Shown here in pieces: positions 1 through 6,663 of a DNA stretch of 12,389 nt. A program made the translations under genes and the position numbers. The DNA comes from an uncultured Faecalibacterium sp. Lineage in GTDB: Bacteria; Bacillota; Clostridia; Oscillospirales; Ruminococcaceae. The DNA lies in contig CAKSZS010000054.1 in assembly GCA_934525845.1 (NCBI GenBank), positions 1-12,389 on the forward strand, in the 5' to 3' direction. How positions within the stretch are numbered: position 1 is the stretch's first letter; every line of letters starts with the position of its first letter. The notes below the pieces were generated by a model, which saw only the letters and a list, made by a program, of their open reading frames with translations, was not told the DNA's origin and ran no database searches.

Positions 1-782
1 GTGGTGTTGGGCTTGCCCTTCAGCTCCTGCAGCAGGGCCTGCTTCTTCTGGTCCTCCTGCTGGCGCTTCTTCAGGCTCTTGAGCAGGTCGGGGGTGGGGT
101 CCACATACACGCAGGCGTTGTAGCCGTCCACGACCGCCATCTTGCCGTCCCAGTCGTCCTGAATGTCCTTGCACTGGATCAGGGCGGGGATGTTCATGCT
201 GCGGGCCAGAATGGCAGTGTGGCTGTTGGAGCTGCCCTCCCGGGTGATGAAGCCCAGCAACAGGCTCTTGTCCATGCGCACGGTCTCGGAGGGAGCCAGG
301 TCCTCGGCCACGAGGATGCTGGGCTCGGTGCCCTGCAGGGACTCGTTGTCCACGCCCTGCAGGATGTCCAGGATGGCCTGGGCAATGTCGATGACATCCG
401 CACTGCGGGCCTGCAGATACGGGTCATCCATGGCAGCAAAGACCGCTGCCTGGTTGTCGCCGGCGGTCTTCACCGCATATTCGGCGCACTTTTTCTGTCC
501 GTTGATGATCTCCTTGATGGCGTCCACAAAGTCGTCATCTTCCAGCATCATGGCGTGGATGTTGAACACCTCGGCGATGTCCTCGCCGGCCTCGGCCAGC
601 GCCTTTTCGTACAGCGCGGTCTGCTGCTCGATGGCCTTCTGCTGGGCTGCCTCAAAGCGCTCCACCTCGGCGGCAGTGTCCTGCACTTCTGCGGTGGAGA
701 TGGTCGTATTCTTCTTTTTGTAGATCTTCAGCTTGCCGATGGCAATGCCGTTCAAAATGCTTTTACCAGTGCCTACCTGCAT
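1..782 (-). CDS. ptsI: PTS enzyme I (phosphoenolpyruvate-protein phosphotransferase), N-terminal part
   Basis: Cytosolic enzyme I takes phosphate from phosphoenolpyruvate and passes it to HPr, the first step of PTS sugar uptake. About 260 residues are visible; the C-terminal PEP-binding barrel lies beyond the window edge. The phosphohistidine motif GSSNSHTAILAR is clear, with the active histidine near residue 188, where family members have it. The preceding helical part (about residues 30-140) fits the HPr-binding domain. I chose the ATG at 780-782 because GAAGGAG at 792-798 lies 9 nt upstream on the minus strand. An in-frame ATG at 801-803 has no ribosome binding site, since a terminator U-tract sits directly upstream of it. 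The gene follows ptsH in the usual ptsH-ptsI order, but a terminator hairpin separates them. Family assignment is very secure. Confidence 0.96.
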   Translation of the reverse strand, partial: MQVGTGKSILNGIAIGKLKIYKKKNTTISTAEVQDTAAEVERFEAAQQKAIEQQTALYEKALAEAGEDIAEVFNIHAMMLEDDDFVDAIKEIINGQKKCAEYAVKTAGDNQAAVFAAMDDPYLQARSADVIDIAQAILDILQGVDNESLQGTEPSILVAEDLAPSETVRMDKSLLLGFITREGSSNSHTAILARSMNIPALIQCKDIQDDWDGKMAVVDGYNACVYVDPTPDLLKSLKKRQQEDQKKQALLQELKGKPNT

Positions 783-805
783 CGCACATTTCTCCTTCTT
801 CATTG

Positions 806-840
806 AAAAAAGCCCCCGCAGATCTCCCCGCGAGGGCTTG
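806..840 (-). terminator. Hairpin terminator between ptsH and ptsI
   Basis: On the minus strand the arms AAGCCCTCGC and GCGGGGGCTT pair over 10 bp with one G-U pair, around a 10-nt loop, and run into six T. It lies just after the ptsH stop and ends about 23 nt before the ptsI start. The shape is that of an intrinsic terminator. That it only partly stops transcription, so that some reads on into ptsI, is my inference. Confidence 0.8.
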
Positions 841-855
841 TCATCACGGCTGAGA

Positions 856-1113
856 TCAGACGTTCTCGCTCAGGAACTTCTGAATTGCCTCGGCTGCAGC
901 AGCTTCATCGTCGCCTTCCACCTTGATGGTGATGGTCTCGCCCTGCTTGACGCCCATGCCCATCAGAGCCATCAGCTTGCGCATATCACAGCTCTTGCCG
1001 TCCTTCTCGAGGGTAGCAGTGCTTGCGAAGCCCTTGACGGTCTTGACAAGCAGTCCGGCCGGACGTGCATGGATGCCGCAGGCATCCTTAACAGTATACT
1101 GGAATTCCTTCAT
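856..1113 (-). CDS. ptsH: HPr phosphocarrier protein, lacking the regulatory Ser46
   Basis: Small cytosolic phosphocarrier that moves phosphate from enzyme I to sugar-specific EIIA domains. It is 85 residues, the normal HPr length. His15 lies in the classic GIHARPAG motif, so the PTS transfer site is intact. In Gram-positive HPr proteins Ser46 is the target of HPr kinase/phosphorylase; here the aligned stretch reads CDMRKLMALMGMGV and position 46 is lysine. HPr(Ser-P)-CcpA catabolite repression through this copy should therefore not be possible, although a second HPr elsewhere in the genome could do it. The start at 1111-1113 has AAGGAG 9 nt upstream. An in-frame ATG two codons earlier would have only 3 nt spacing, so I rejected it. 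It is followed by a terminator and then ptsI. Confidence 0.95.
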   Translation of the reverse strand: MKEFQYTVKDACGIHARPAGLLVKTVKGFASTATLEKDGKSCDMRKLMALMGMGVKQGETITIKVEGDDEAAAAEAIQKFLSENV

Positions 1114-1211
1114 GATCATTTTCTCCTTACTTTGTCCCATGGAGCCCGGCATATCTCTGCACAAAACCGGGCGCGGCAAAGCGACTTTACCGACTCATGG
1201 TTGATAACTCT

Positions 1212-1240
1212 ATTATAATCCTTATATGTAAAATTTTCAC
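1212..1240 (-). promoter_or_regulatory. Probable ptsH promoter
   Basis: Minus strand: a perfect TATAAT (1212-1217) lies about 100 nt upstream of the ptsH start. The -35 hexamer at 17-bp spacing is poor (GTGAAA, 1235-1240). The AT-rich DNA upstream could act as an UP element. The predicted leader contains a GCCCGG/CCGGGC inverted repeat (1144-1149 and 1167-1172) whose role is unknown. Confidence 0.5.
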
Positions 1241-1372
1241 CCTTCTATATTGCCGATTTTTGCAAAAAAATTTTGGTAAAATTGAACATACCGTTCCGTC
1301 AATTTTAGCTATTTTTTATATTTTTTCTCATCTGTTTGCAAAAATTATGCATTCTGCGCGTTTATTCTCCAT

Positions 1373-1405
1373 GAAAAGCGGTGCAGCGTTTCCGGCTGCA
1401 CCGCT
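1373..1405 (-). terminator. Terminator of the DUF4830 gene
   Basis: A perfect 11-bp stem (AGCGGTGCAGC with its complement, 1377-1387 and 1395-1405) encloses a 7-nt loop. On the minus strand it is followed by TTTT. It lies about 20 nt after the stop of the DUF4830 gene. Confidence 0.85.
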
Positions 1406-1426
1406 CGTTTCCGATATTTTGCAGGC

Positions 1427-2134
1427 TCACTCCACCGGATAGCCCTCGGCATCCAGCGGCAGGGTCAGGTCTTCCAGCGCTGCCGGCTCACTGTCCGGCT
1501 CCCCGGACGTTTGCTGGGCATCGGTCAGCTCTTCCTCGTGGCGCTCGCCCCAATCGCCGCTGTAATCCTCGCCGGAGGTCTGCTGCGCATCCAGTTCTTC
1601 GTCATGCCGTTCGCCCCAGTCCCCGCTGTAGTCTTCGCCGGAGGTCTGCTGCGCCATGGCGTTCTGCAGATCCTGCATTCCCGCCACTGCGCCGGAGGGC
1701 CGCTCCAGCAGGTACGCACCGACCACCTTCTTGCGGAAGACCAGCAGCACGCCGTAGCGGCTGGTCTCGCCGCTGCTGGCCGCCGGGATCAGCGCAGTCC
1801 ACTTTTCCACCGTCTTGCCCTTGTAACGGGTCAGATCCATGCCGCTCTGCTGCACCACCCCGTTAAAAGCCGAAAAGCTGTCGTCCCACTTGCGGGGGAT
1901 CTTGACCTTATCCGCCGTGATGGACGCCCCGTCCACATCCACCCCATAGCCGGTGAACCAGGTCTGGATGTCCTGTGCGCTCTCAACACGGTTGACCGCC
2001 GCACTGGCAGCCGCCGTCACCGTCCGTGTGCTGATGTAGCGCCCCAGCAGCGCACTGCAGACCACCAGCGCACAGCACATCGCTCCCAGCCCCAGCTTTT
2101 TCAGACTCGTTTTGTTCACGGTCACCACAAACAT
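1427..2134 (-). CDS. Membrane-anchored DUF4830 protein with tandem-repeat acidic tail
   Basis: 235-residue protein of unknown function. Residues 14-32 form one hydrophobic segment after a short lysine-containing N-terminus, fitting a membrane anchor with the rest outside. Residues about 55-155 match what I know of DUF4830: a GYGVDV start, KIPRKWDDSF, a DLTRYKGK core and a closing strand LLVFRKKVVGAY. After this comes a tail with two near-identical 22-23 residue units (AQQTSGEDYSGDWGERH...) and a third partial copy, followed by a low-complexity acidic end. The start at 2132-2134 is preceded by GGGGAGG with about 9 nt spacing. An upstream in-frame ATG at 2171-2173 lacks a ribosome binding site. 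The gene stands alone between two terminators. No biochemical role can be read from the sequence. Confidence 0.8.
   Translation of the reverse strand: MFVVTVNKTSLKKLGLGAMCCALVVCSALLGRYISTRTVTAAASAAVNRVESAQDIQTWFTGYGVDVDGASITADKVKIPRKWDDSFSAFNGVVQQSGMDLTRYKGKTVEKWTALIPAASSGETSRYGVLLVFRKKVVGAYLLERPSGAVAGMQDLQNAMAQQTSGEDYSGDWGERHDEELDAQQTSGEDYSGDWGERHEEELTDAQQTSGEPDSEPAALEDLTLPLDAEGYPVE
1499..1654 (-). repeat. Tandem repeat encoding the acidic tail of the DUF4830 protein
   Basis: Unit 1 covers 1589-1654 (22 codons), unit 2 covers 1520-1588 (23 codons), and a partial third (AQQTSGE) covers 1499-1519. Units 1 and 2 differ in protein by D/E and an inserted T, but in DNA at many third codon positions (GAA/GAG, GAC/GAT, GGG/GGC, CGG/CGC, CAT/CAC). 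The duplication is therefore old enough to have drifted while the protein was kept. Confidence 0.9.
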
Positions 2135-2219
2135 ATCCCCACGCCTCCCCAGCCTGATTTCCGCGCTGCGCATTCACGCATTCTGGAATCACTGTATGCC
2201 GCGGGGCGCGGAGATATGC

Positions 2220-2255
2220 AAAAAGGGCTGCTGCACGAAAGTCGTGCAGCAGCCC
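2220..2255 (-). terminator. Terminator of the lysozyme-HAD operon
   Basis: A perfect 14-bp stem (2225-2238 pairing with 2242-2255) has a 3-nt loop and, on the minus strand, is followed by five T. It lies about 10 nt downstream of the HAD phosphatase stop codon. This is a very strong intrinsic terminator. Confidence 0.92.
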
Positions 2256-2265
2256 CTGCCGTAAT

Positions 2266-3099
2266 TCAGTGTGCCTTTGCAAAATCGTCCGGAGATACCG
2301 CACCGTGCTGGGCCAGCACCCTGCGCAGGATCTGCATCACACCGTATTCCGTGTTGGACGGCGCCAGGAACGGCACCCGTACCCGCAGTTCCGGGCTGCC
2401 GTTTTCCATCAGGAAGCCGTAGCCCACGGCCTCCAGCATTTCAATGTCGTTGTAGGTGTCTCCAAAGGCCATCATGCCGGAAGCAGGGAGCCTCAGCTGC
2501 GCGCCCAGCTTTTCCAGTGCCGTGCCTTTGTTGACGCCGGGATTCATCACATCCACCCAGTTTTTCCCGGCCACAGCCACCGAAAATTGTCCGCCGCAGG
2601 CCGCACCATATACTGCATCAAATGCTTCCTGGGCATTGTCCCGGGGCAGATAGATCGTGAACTTGTCCGCCGGGGCGTCCACCACCAGCAGGTCATCCAC
2701 ATACTCCACCTGCGTATAGAAGTTTTTGAACACCGCATCGTATCGCTGGTACGGCTTCTCCACATACACCCGGTCCAGCCCGCAGAGCATTCCGATGTCT
2801 CCACGCTCTTTCGTCAGCCGGGCAAGGCTGCGCCAGCCTTCTGCGGGCATCTCGGAGACAAAGAGGGTCTCCCCCTTCCAGCGGATGGCACCGCCGTTGT
2901 CCCCGATCAGGATGATCTCCTCCTGCAGCGCCGGAAACATCGCTTCCAGCGTATACAGCGGCCGTCCGCTGGCAGCGGCAAACCGGATGCCCTCTGCGGC
3001 CAGCGCCCGCACTGCCGCCTCAAAATCCGGCGGCAGCTGGCTGTGTGCGTCCAGCAGGGTGGCGTCCATATCCGATGCGATCAGGCGAATGGTATCCAT
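2266..3099 (-). CDS. HAD-superfamily Cof-type phosphatase
   Basis: 277-residue cytosolic HAD hydrolase of the Cof (IIB cap) type. Such enzymes dephosphorylate small molecules, often sugar phosphates or cofactors such as FMN or pyridoxal phosphate; the substrate here is unknown. Four motifs are visible: the nucleophile Asp10 and acid/base Asp12 in DMDATLL, Ser44 in AAASGR, Lys191 in NKGTAL, and the metal-binding Asp214 and Asp218 in GDTYNDIEML. The cap lies between motifs II and III (about residues 80-185). Alanine replaces the usual glycine in motif I (DMDGT in most relatives). The start has GAGGG just upstream and lies 12 nt after the lysozyme stop, so the two genes are co-transcribed. The stop is followed by a strong terminator. 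Confidence 0.93.
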   Translation of the reverse strand: MDTIRLIASDMDATLLDAHSQLPPDFEAAVRALAAEGIRFAAASGRPLYTLEAMFPALQEEIILIGDNGGAIRWKGETLFVSEMPAEGWRSLARLTKERGDIGMLCGLDRVYVEKPYQRYDAVFKNFYTQVEYVDDLLVVDAPADKFTIYLPRDNAQEAFDAVYGAACGGQFSVAVAGKNWVDVMNPGVNKGTALEKLGAQLRLPASGMMAFGDTYNDIEMLEAVGYGFLMENGSPELRVRVPFLAPSNTEYGVMQILRRVLAQHGAVSPDDFAKAH

Positions 3100-3111
3100 A
3101 GGGTCCCTCTG

Positions 3112-4641
3112 TTATCCGATGTAGCTGATGTTCACGTCCAGGTCGCCCTTGTAGCCGTCCAGCCGGGCGGTGCAGCTGCCCTGCCACAGGTCGCAGGGGA
3201 TACGGCTGCTGGGCACGTTGTAGTGGGCGTTCCAGATGCTGTAGCTCTTGAGCTGGCTGAAGTCCAGCCGTTTTTCGAACCAGGTGGTGGAGGCATACAC
3301 GCCGGGCTTGTAGCCCAGAGCCTTGACTTCCTCGCAGAAGGCCACAGCACACTTGGTGCGGTCGGCCTTGCCCAGACCATCGGCACGGCCGGTGCCGTTG
3401 GTGGAGGTGGACGCTTCGCTGTCAAAATAAATGGGGTAATCCAGCTTGCGCTTGTTCAGCACATAGGCACAGCCCTGCGCTTCCTCCCGGGCCTCGTCCT
3501 CCGTGGTGGCCTGGCTGAAGAAGTACACGCCCACCTTCAGGCCGGCATTCTTGATGTTGGTGAAATGCTCTTCAAACATGGGATCCAGCACCAGGTTGCC
3601 GGCGGCGCCGTAGCCGCGGTAGCCGATGCGCACAATGGCAAAGCTCACGCCGGACTTTTTCAGCTTGGCCCAGTCAATGTTGGTCTGGTACTTGGATACG
3701 TCCACGCCGAAGGTCATGTTTTTCTGCATCACGCCGTTCTCGTCGAAATAATAGAGCTTATTGTCGATGGACTGGATGCCGGTCACCTTCTTGTTGGTGC
3801 TCTGGCTGTAGTAATAGGTCTTGCCGTTCTCGGTGCGCCAGCCGGAATACACCGGCTCAGTGGTGCTGCTGTCGTCTTTTTTGCCAAACAGCCAGTTCCA
3901 CAGCCAGCGCAGGAACCCGTTCTCATCGCCGAAATCGATGCACTGGGCTTCCGCTTCGGTCATCGCCCCGGAATCCAGCGCCGCGCGGATTTCCTCCGGG
4001 GTCAGCAGCATGGTGGAATCCTCCGTGGTCTGATTCTGGACCATGGAGGAGTCATTTTCCTCTGCATCCACGGGCGCGGCCTGGGGATCTTCCGCCGCCA
4101 GCTCCGGGGTCTCGGTCTGCAGGATCACCGGGCTGTTTTCCTCTTCCATGGCGGCATCCGAATTTTCTTCCGATTCCGCGTCCACCACCGGGCGCAGTTC
4201 CTCTTCCGGCGTCGGAAGGGGCTCCGCGTCTTCTGCCTTACCGGAGACCAGCGGGTCTTCCGTTTCCTCTGCGGCCGTTTCTGCCGTTGATCCTGCCGGG
4301 GCCGCCGTCACGGTCCCGGACACTGCGGTCTCCGCAGCGTCCGCTTCTGCTCCGGACACCGCAGTGTTCTCGTGCTCCACGGCCCCGCTCTGTGCAGCTT
4401 CTTCAGAAGAAGCCGCTGCTTCCTGCGGGCGCTCTTTGCAGGGCTTTTCCGATTCCGCCGCCCGGGTCACCGGCTCCACCGTCAGCCCGGCGGGCTGTTC
4501 ACGGAGCAGGAGCGCCGTGCCCGCACCGCCCACTGAAATTGCCAGCGCCATTGCCAGAACTGCCGCCGCACGTCCCCAATGATGCCGGGGGGTGCTCTGC
4601 GCAGAATTGCTCTTTTTGTTCAAACGATCCATGCCGCCCAT
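3112..4641 (-). CDS. GH25 lysozyme (muramidase) with anchor, long acidic linker and cell-wall-binding repeats
   Basis: Exported peptidoglycan hydrolase of about 509 residues. A hydrophobic segment at about 24-46 is a signal peptide or membrane anchor. Residues about 51-230 form a Glu/Ala/Ser/Pro-rich acidic linker. A hydrophobic Trp-rich stretch (FLRWLWNWLFG) follows near 243-253. Residues about 267-308 contain two choline-binding-like repeats (GWRTENGKTYYY, IDNKLYYFDENG). The GH25 domain fills 311-509: FGVDVSKYQ with Asp314, YFDSEAS with Asp407 and Glu409 as the DxE catalytic pair, SIWNAHY, and a terminal LWQ...DLDVN motif. All key residues are present, so it should cleave the MurNAc-GlcNAc bond. 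The start is uncertain: GGAGG precedes the ATG at 4639-4641 by 4 nt and the in-frame ATG at 4630-4632 by 13 nt. It is the first gene of an operon with the HAD phosphatase. Confidence 0.93.
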   Translation of the reverse strand: MGGMDRLNKKSNSAQSTPRHHWGRAAAVLAMALAISVGGAGTALLLREQPAGLTVEPVTRAAESEKPCKERPQEAAASSEEAAQSGAVEHENTAVSGAEADAAETAVSGTVTAAPAGSTAETAAEETEDPLVSGKAEDAEPLPTPEEELRPVVDAESEENSDAAMEEENSPVILQTETPELAAEDPQAAPVDAEENDSSMVQNQTTEDSTMLLTPEEIRAALDSGAMTEAEAQCIDFGDENGFLRWLWNWLFGKKDDSSTTEPVYSGWRTENGKTYYYSQSTNKKVTGIQSIDNKLYYFDENGVMQKNMTFGVDVSKYQTNIDWAKLKKSGVSFAIVRIGYRGYGAAGNLVLDPMFEEHFTNIKNAGLKVGVYFFSQATTEDEAREEAQGCAYVLNKRKLDYPIYFDSEASTSTNGTGRADGLGKADRTKCAVAFCEEVKALGYKPGVYASTTWFEKRLDFSQLKSYSIWNAHYNVPSSRIPCDLWQGSCTARLDGYKGDLDVNISYIG

Positions 4642-4718
4642 TTCGCCTCCAAGTCTGTTTTCTGTTCTGTATCCCGTGCCGCCGAAGGGACGGCAGATCA
4701 CTCTTCCAATATGTGTTC

Positions 4719-4748
4719 AGTATACACCCGGAACCGGTCTGCCGTCAA
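4719..4748 (-). promoter_or_regulatory. Promoter of the lysozyme-HAD operon
   Basis: Minus strand: TTGACG (4743-4748), an 18-bp spacer and TATACT (4719-4724). Both hexamers match the housekeeping consensus in five of six positions. The predicted leader is about 70 nt. Confidence 0.7.
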
Positions 4749-4897
4749 TCGGCGCAGGCGCTTTCCGCGCCCGCCGCGCCGGCTGTCCCCGGATCGAAAA
4801 AATGCTCCAAAAGGGATACGTCTGAAGCGGCCAAATCATTGCACAAAGCCAAAATTTCAAGATTTTACCAGCAAATCCCGCATTTTCTCTTGCTGTC

Positions 4898-4927
4898 TTG
4901 ACAGGTGTATGGTATCATGTATGTCAT
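4898..4927 (+). promoter_or_regulatory. Possible promoter of the EIIC-like gene
   Basis: A perfect -35 TTGACA (4898-4903) is followed at 18 bp by a weak -10, TGTCAT (4922-4927), about 50 nt before the start codon. The -35 is convincing; the -10 choice is uncertain. Confidence 0.45.
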
Positions 4928-4976
4928 GCAGTTTTCCCGCATTCCGGTATGGTTTTGCATAGAAAGGTTGTTTTAT

Positions 4977-6035
4977 ATGGAAAATGTGAAAGATTTCTTA
5001 AAACGGAAAGACATCGTGATCTCGCCCCAGCGCTACCTCATTGAGGCGCTGGGTGCCATGGCGCAGGGTCTGTTCGCCAGCCTGCTGATCGGTACCATCA
5101 TCAAGACGCTGGGCCAGCAGACCGGTCTGGAGATGCTGGTGGATCTGGGCGGCTACGCCACCGCCATGAGCGGTCCGGCCATGGCCTGCGCCATCGGCTG
5201 GGCACTGCACTGCCCGCCGCTGGTGCTGTTCAGCCTCATCACGGTGGGGTACTCCGCCAACGCTCTGGGCGGGGCCGGCGGCCCGCTGGCCGTGCTCCTC
5301 ATCGCCATTGTGGCGGCAGAACTGGGCAAGACCGTGAGCAAGGAGACCAAGGTCGACATCCTGGTCACCCCGCTGGTCACCATCTTTGTGGGCGTCGGCC
5401 TGTCCATGCTCATTGCGGCGCCCATCGGTGCCGCCGCCAGCCAGGTGGGCACCCTCATCATGTGGGCCACTGAGCAGGCCCCGCTGGTCATGGGCATCCT
5501 GGTGTCGGTCATCGTGGGCGTGGCGCTCACCCTGCCCATCTCCTCTGCTGCCATCTGTGCGGCTCTGGGCCTGACCGGTCTGGCCGGCGGTGCCGCTGTG
5601 GCGGGCTGCTGTGCCCAGATGATCGGCTTTGCGGTCATGAGCTACCGCGAGAACGGCGTGGGCGGTCTGGTGAGCCAGGGCCTGGGCACCAGTATGCTGC
5701 AGATGGGCAACATCATCAAGAACCCCCGCATCTGGATCGCGCCCACCCTGGCCAGTGCCATCACCGGCCCGCTGGCCACCTGCCTGTTCCACTTTGAGAT
5801 GAACGGTGCCGCCGTTTCGTCCGGCATGGGCACCTGCGGCCTGGTGGGCCAGATTGGCGTGTACACCGGCTGGGTCAGCGACATTGCCGCCGGGACCAAA
5901 GCCGCCATCACCCCCATGGACTGGGCCGCGATGCTCCTGCTGTGTTTCGTCCTGCCCGCCCTGCTCAGCGTGCTGTTCTGCGAGATCGAGCGCAAGCTTG
6001 GCTGGATCAAAGACGGCGATCTGAAGCTGAACTGA
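4977..6035 (+). CDS. PfoR-family PTS EIIC-like membrane protein (orphan)
   Basis: 352-residue polytopic membrane protein with about nine or ten hydrophobic segments. I assign it to the PTS_EIIC_2/PfoR family from the N-terminal pattern (SPQRYLIEALGAMAQGLFASLLIGTIIKTLG-like, residues about 16-46) and the conserved loop NPRIWIAPTLASAITGP followed by GMGTCGLVGQ. Family members are related to PTS permease EIIC domains; some have been described as regulators, such as PfoR of Clostridium perfringens. No EIIA or EIIB domain is fused or adjacent, so sugar transport by this protein alone is unproven. The start at 4977 has AAAGG 9 nt upstream. An upstream ATG at 4905 would begin inside the predicted promoter and add residues unlike the family. 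The gene ends at a bidirectional terminator. Confidence 0.85.
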   Translation: MENVKDFLKRKDIVISPQRYLIEALGAMAQGLFASLLIGTIIKTLGQQTGLEMLVDLGGYATAMSGPAMACAIGWALHCPPLVLFSLITVGYSANALGGAGGPLAVLLIAIVAAELGKTVSKETKVDILVTPLVTIFVGVGLSMLIAAPIGAAASQVGTLIMWATEQAPLVMGILVSVIVGVALTLPISSAAICAALGLTGLAGGAAVAGCCAQMIGFAVMSYRENGVGGLVSQGLGTSMLQMGNIIKNPRIWIAPTLASAITGPLATCLFHFEMNGAAVSSGMGTCGLVGQIGVYTGWVSDIAAGTKAAITPMDWAAMLLLCFVLPALLSVLFCEIERKLGWIKDGDLKLN

Positions 6036-6045
6036 CCAATTATTG

Positions 6046-6078
6046 AAAAAGAAGCCTGTCGTTGACAGGCTTCTTTTT
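6046..6078. terminator. Bidirectional terminator between EIIC-like and NUDIX genes
   Basis: A perfect 15-bp stem (6046-6060 with 6064-6078) has a 3-nt loop and T-rich ends on both strands. It lies 10 nt after the EIIC-like stop and just before the NUDIX stop at 6081, so it serves both convergent genes. Confidence 0.93.
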
Positions 6079-6080
6079 GA

Positions 6081-6590
6081 TTATACGATCTTTTTCCCAT
6101 CCAGCACCGCTTCGGTCAGCGTGTCGCCATCGTACACCAGTTTCAGGGAGAACCAGGGCCGTTCCTCGTTCAGCAGCCGGAAGAAGATCTTATCCCCTTC
6201 CCAGATGGGCAGGGCCGTCACCGCATCCTTCGGCACCCATTCCAGCACACCTTCCCTGCAGGCATCGCCCTGCACCATCTCGCCCTCCCAGGCGTCCGCG
6301 GTGTACAGATGGATGAACTCGGTCATGCTGCCCAGGATGAAGGTCAGCAGGCCCCGGGCGTGGTAGTGGGTCAGGGTCAGACCGGTCTCTTCCCGCACCT
6401 CCCGCAGAAGACAGTCCTCCGGGCTTTCGAACCGCTCAAATTTTCCGCCGACGCCCACCCATTTGTCGTGGTTGTAGTCGTCCTGCTTTTTGATGCGGTG
6501 CAGCATCAGATAGGCGTCTTCCCGTTCCAGATAGCACAGGGTCGTGCTGAAGATGGGGTATTCCGGATTCAAAAATGCTCCTAGATTCAT
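6081..6590 (-). CDS. NUDIX hydrolase, probable 8-oxo-dGTP diphosphatase (MutT-like)
   Basis: 169-residue cytosolic NUDIX hydrolase. The NUDIX box is complete at residues 49-71: Gly49, Glu55, then REVREETGL with the metal-binding glutamates Glu64, Glu67 and Glu68. The lead-in TTLCYLEREDAYLMLHRIKK...WVGVGGKFE resembles MutT/MTH1-type proteins that clear oxidised dGTP, but other nucleoside diphosphate substrates are possible. The start at 6588-6590 has AAGGAG 8 nt upstream. The same frame stays open to 6731, but that extension lies in the repeat block and lacks a ribosome binding site, so I left it out. I saw no convincing promoter; transcription may start within the repeat block. Confidence 0.92.
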   Translation of the reverse strand: MNLGAFLNPEYPIFSTTLCYLEREDAYLMLHRIKKQDDYNHDKWVGVGGKFERFESPEDCLLREVREETGLTLTHYHARGLLTFILGSMTEFIHLYTADAWEGEMVQGDACREGVLEWVPKDAVTALPIWEGDKIFFRLLNEERPWFSLKLVYDGDTLTEAVLDGKKIV

Positions 6591-6663
6591 GGGAGTTTCT
6601 CCTTTTTGCACAGAGTGTTTGGGTGAAGCTTCTCTCAGCAACGAGCTACGGCTCCGAGGGAAA

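Larger units (their letters stand above)
1114..1426. other. Non-coding AT-rich region upstream of ptsH
   Basis: No credible gene is present. From about 1200 to 1370 the DNA is strikingly AT-rich, with long A and T runs, against GC-rich genes on both sides. It holds the predicted ptsH promoter and, at its far end, the terminator of the DUF4830 gene. A plus-strand 81-codon ORF (1197-1442) runs through both signals and has no supporting ribosome binding site, so I did not call it. Confidence 0.7.
4642..4976. other. Divergent intergenic region between lysozyme and EIIC genes
   Basis: No gene is seen. The region holds the minus-strand lysozyme promoter (4719-4748) and a plus-strand TTGACA (4898-4903) for the EIIC-like gene. 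Between them (4750-4890) I see no hairpin, repeat or other signal I can name. Confidence 0.6.

Noticed and set aside
1372..1385. A possible CcpA cre site (TGAAAAGCGGTGCA)
   Set aside because: It deviates from the cre consensus in the central CG and is part of a terminator stem at the end of another gene.
1197..1442. A small plus-strand AT-rich ORF upstream of ptsH
   Set aside because: It has no ribosome binding site and runs through the ptsH promoter and a terminator hairpin.
2269..4290. A plus-strand frame of about 670 codons
   Set aside because: It is antisense to the HAD phosphatase and the lysozyme, both of which have intact family motifs; it has no recognisable domain and is an effect of GC-rich codons.
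4998..5792. A minus-strand frame antisense to the EIIC-like gene
   Set aside because: It is a hydrophilic His/Asp/Gln-rich translation with no family pattern, and the plus strand encodes a clear membrane protein.
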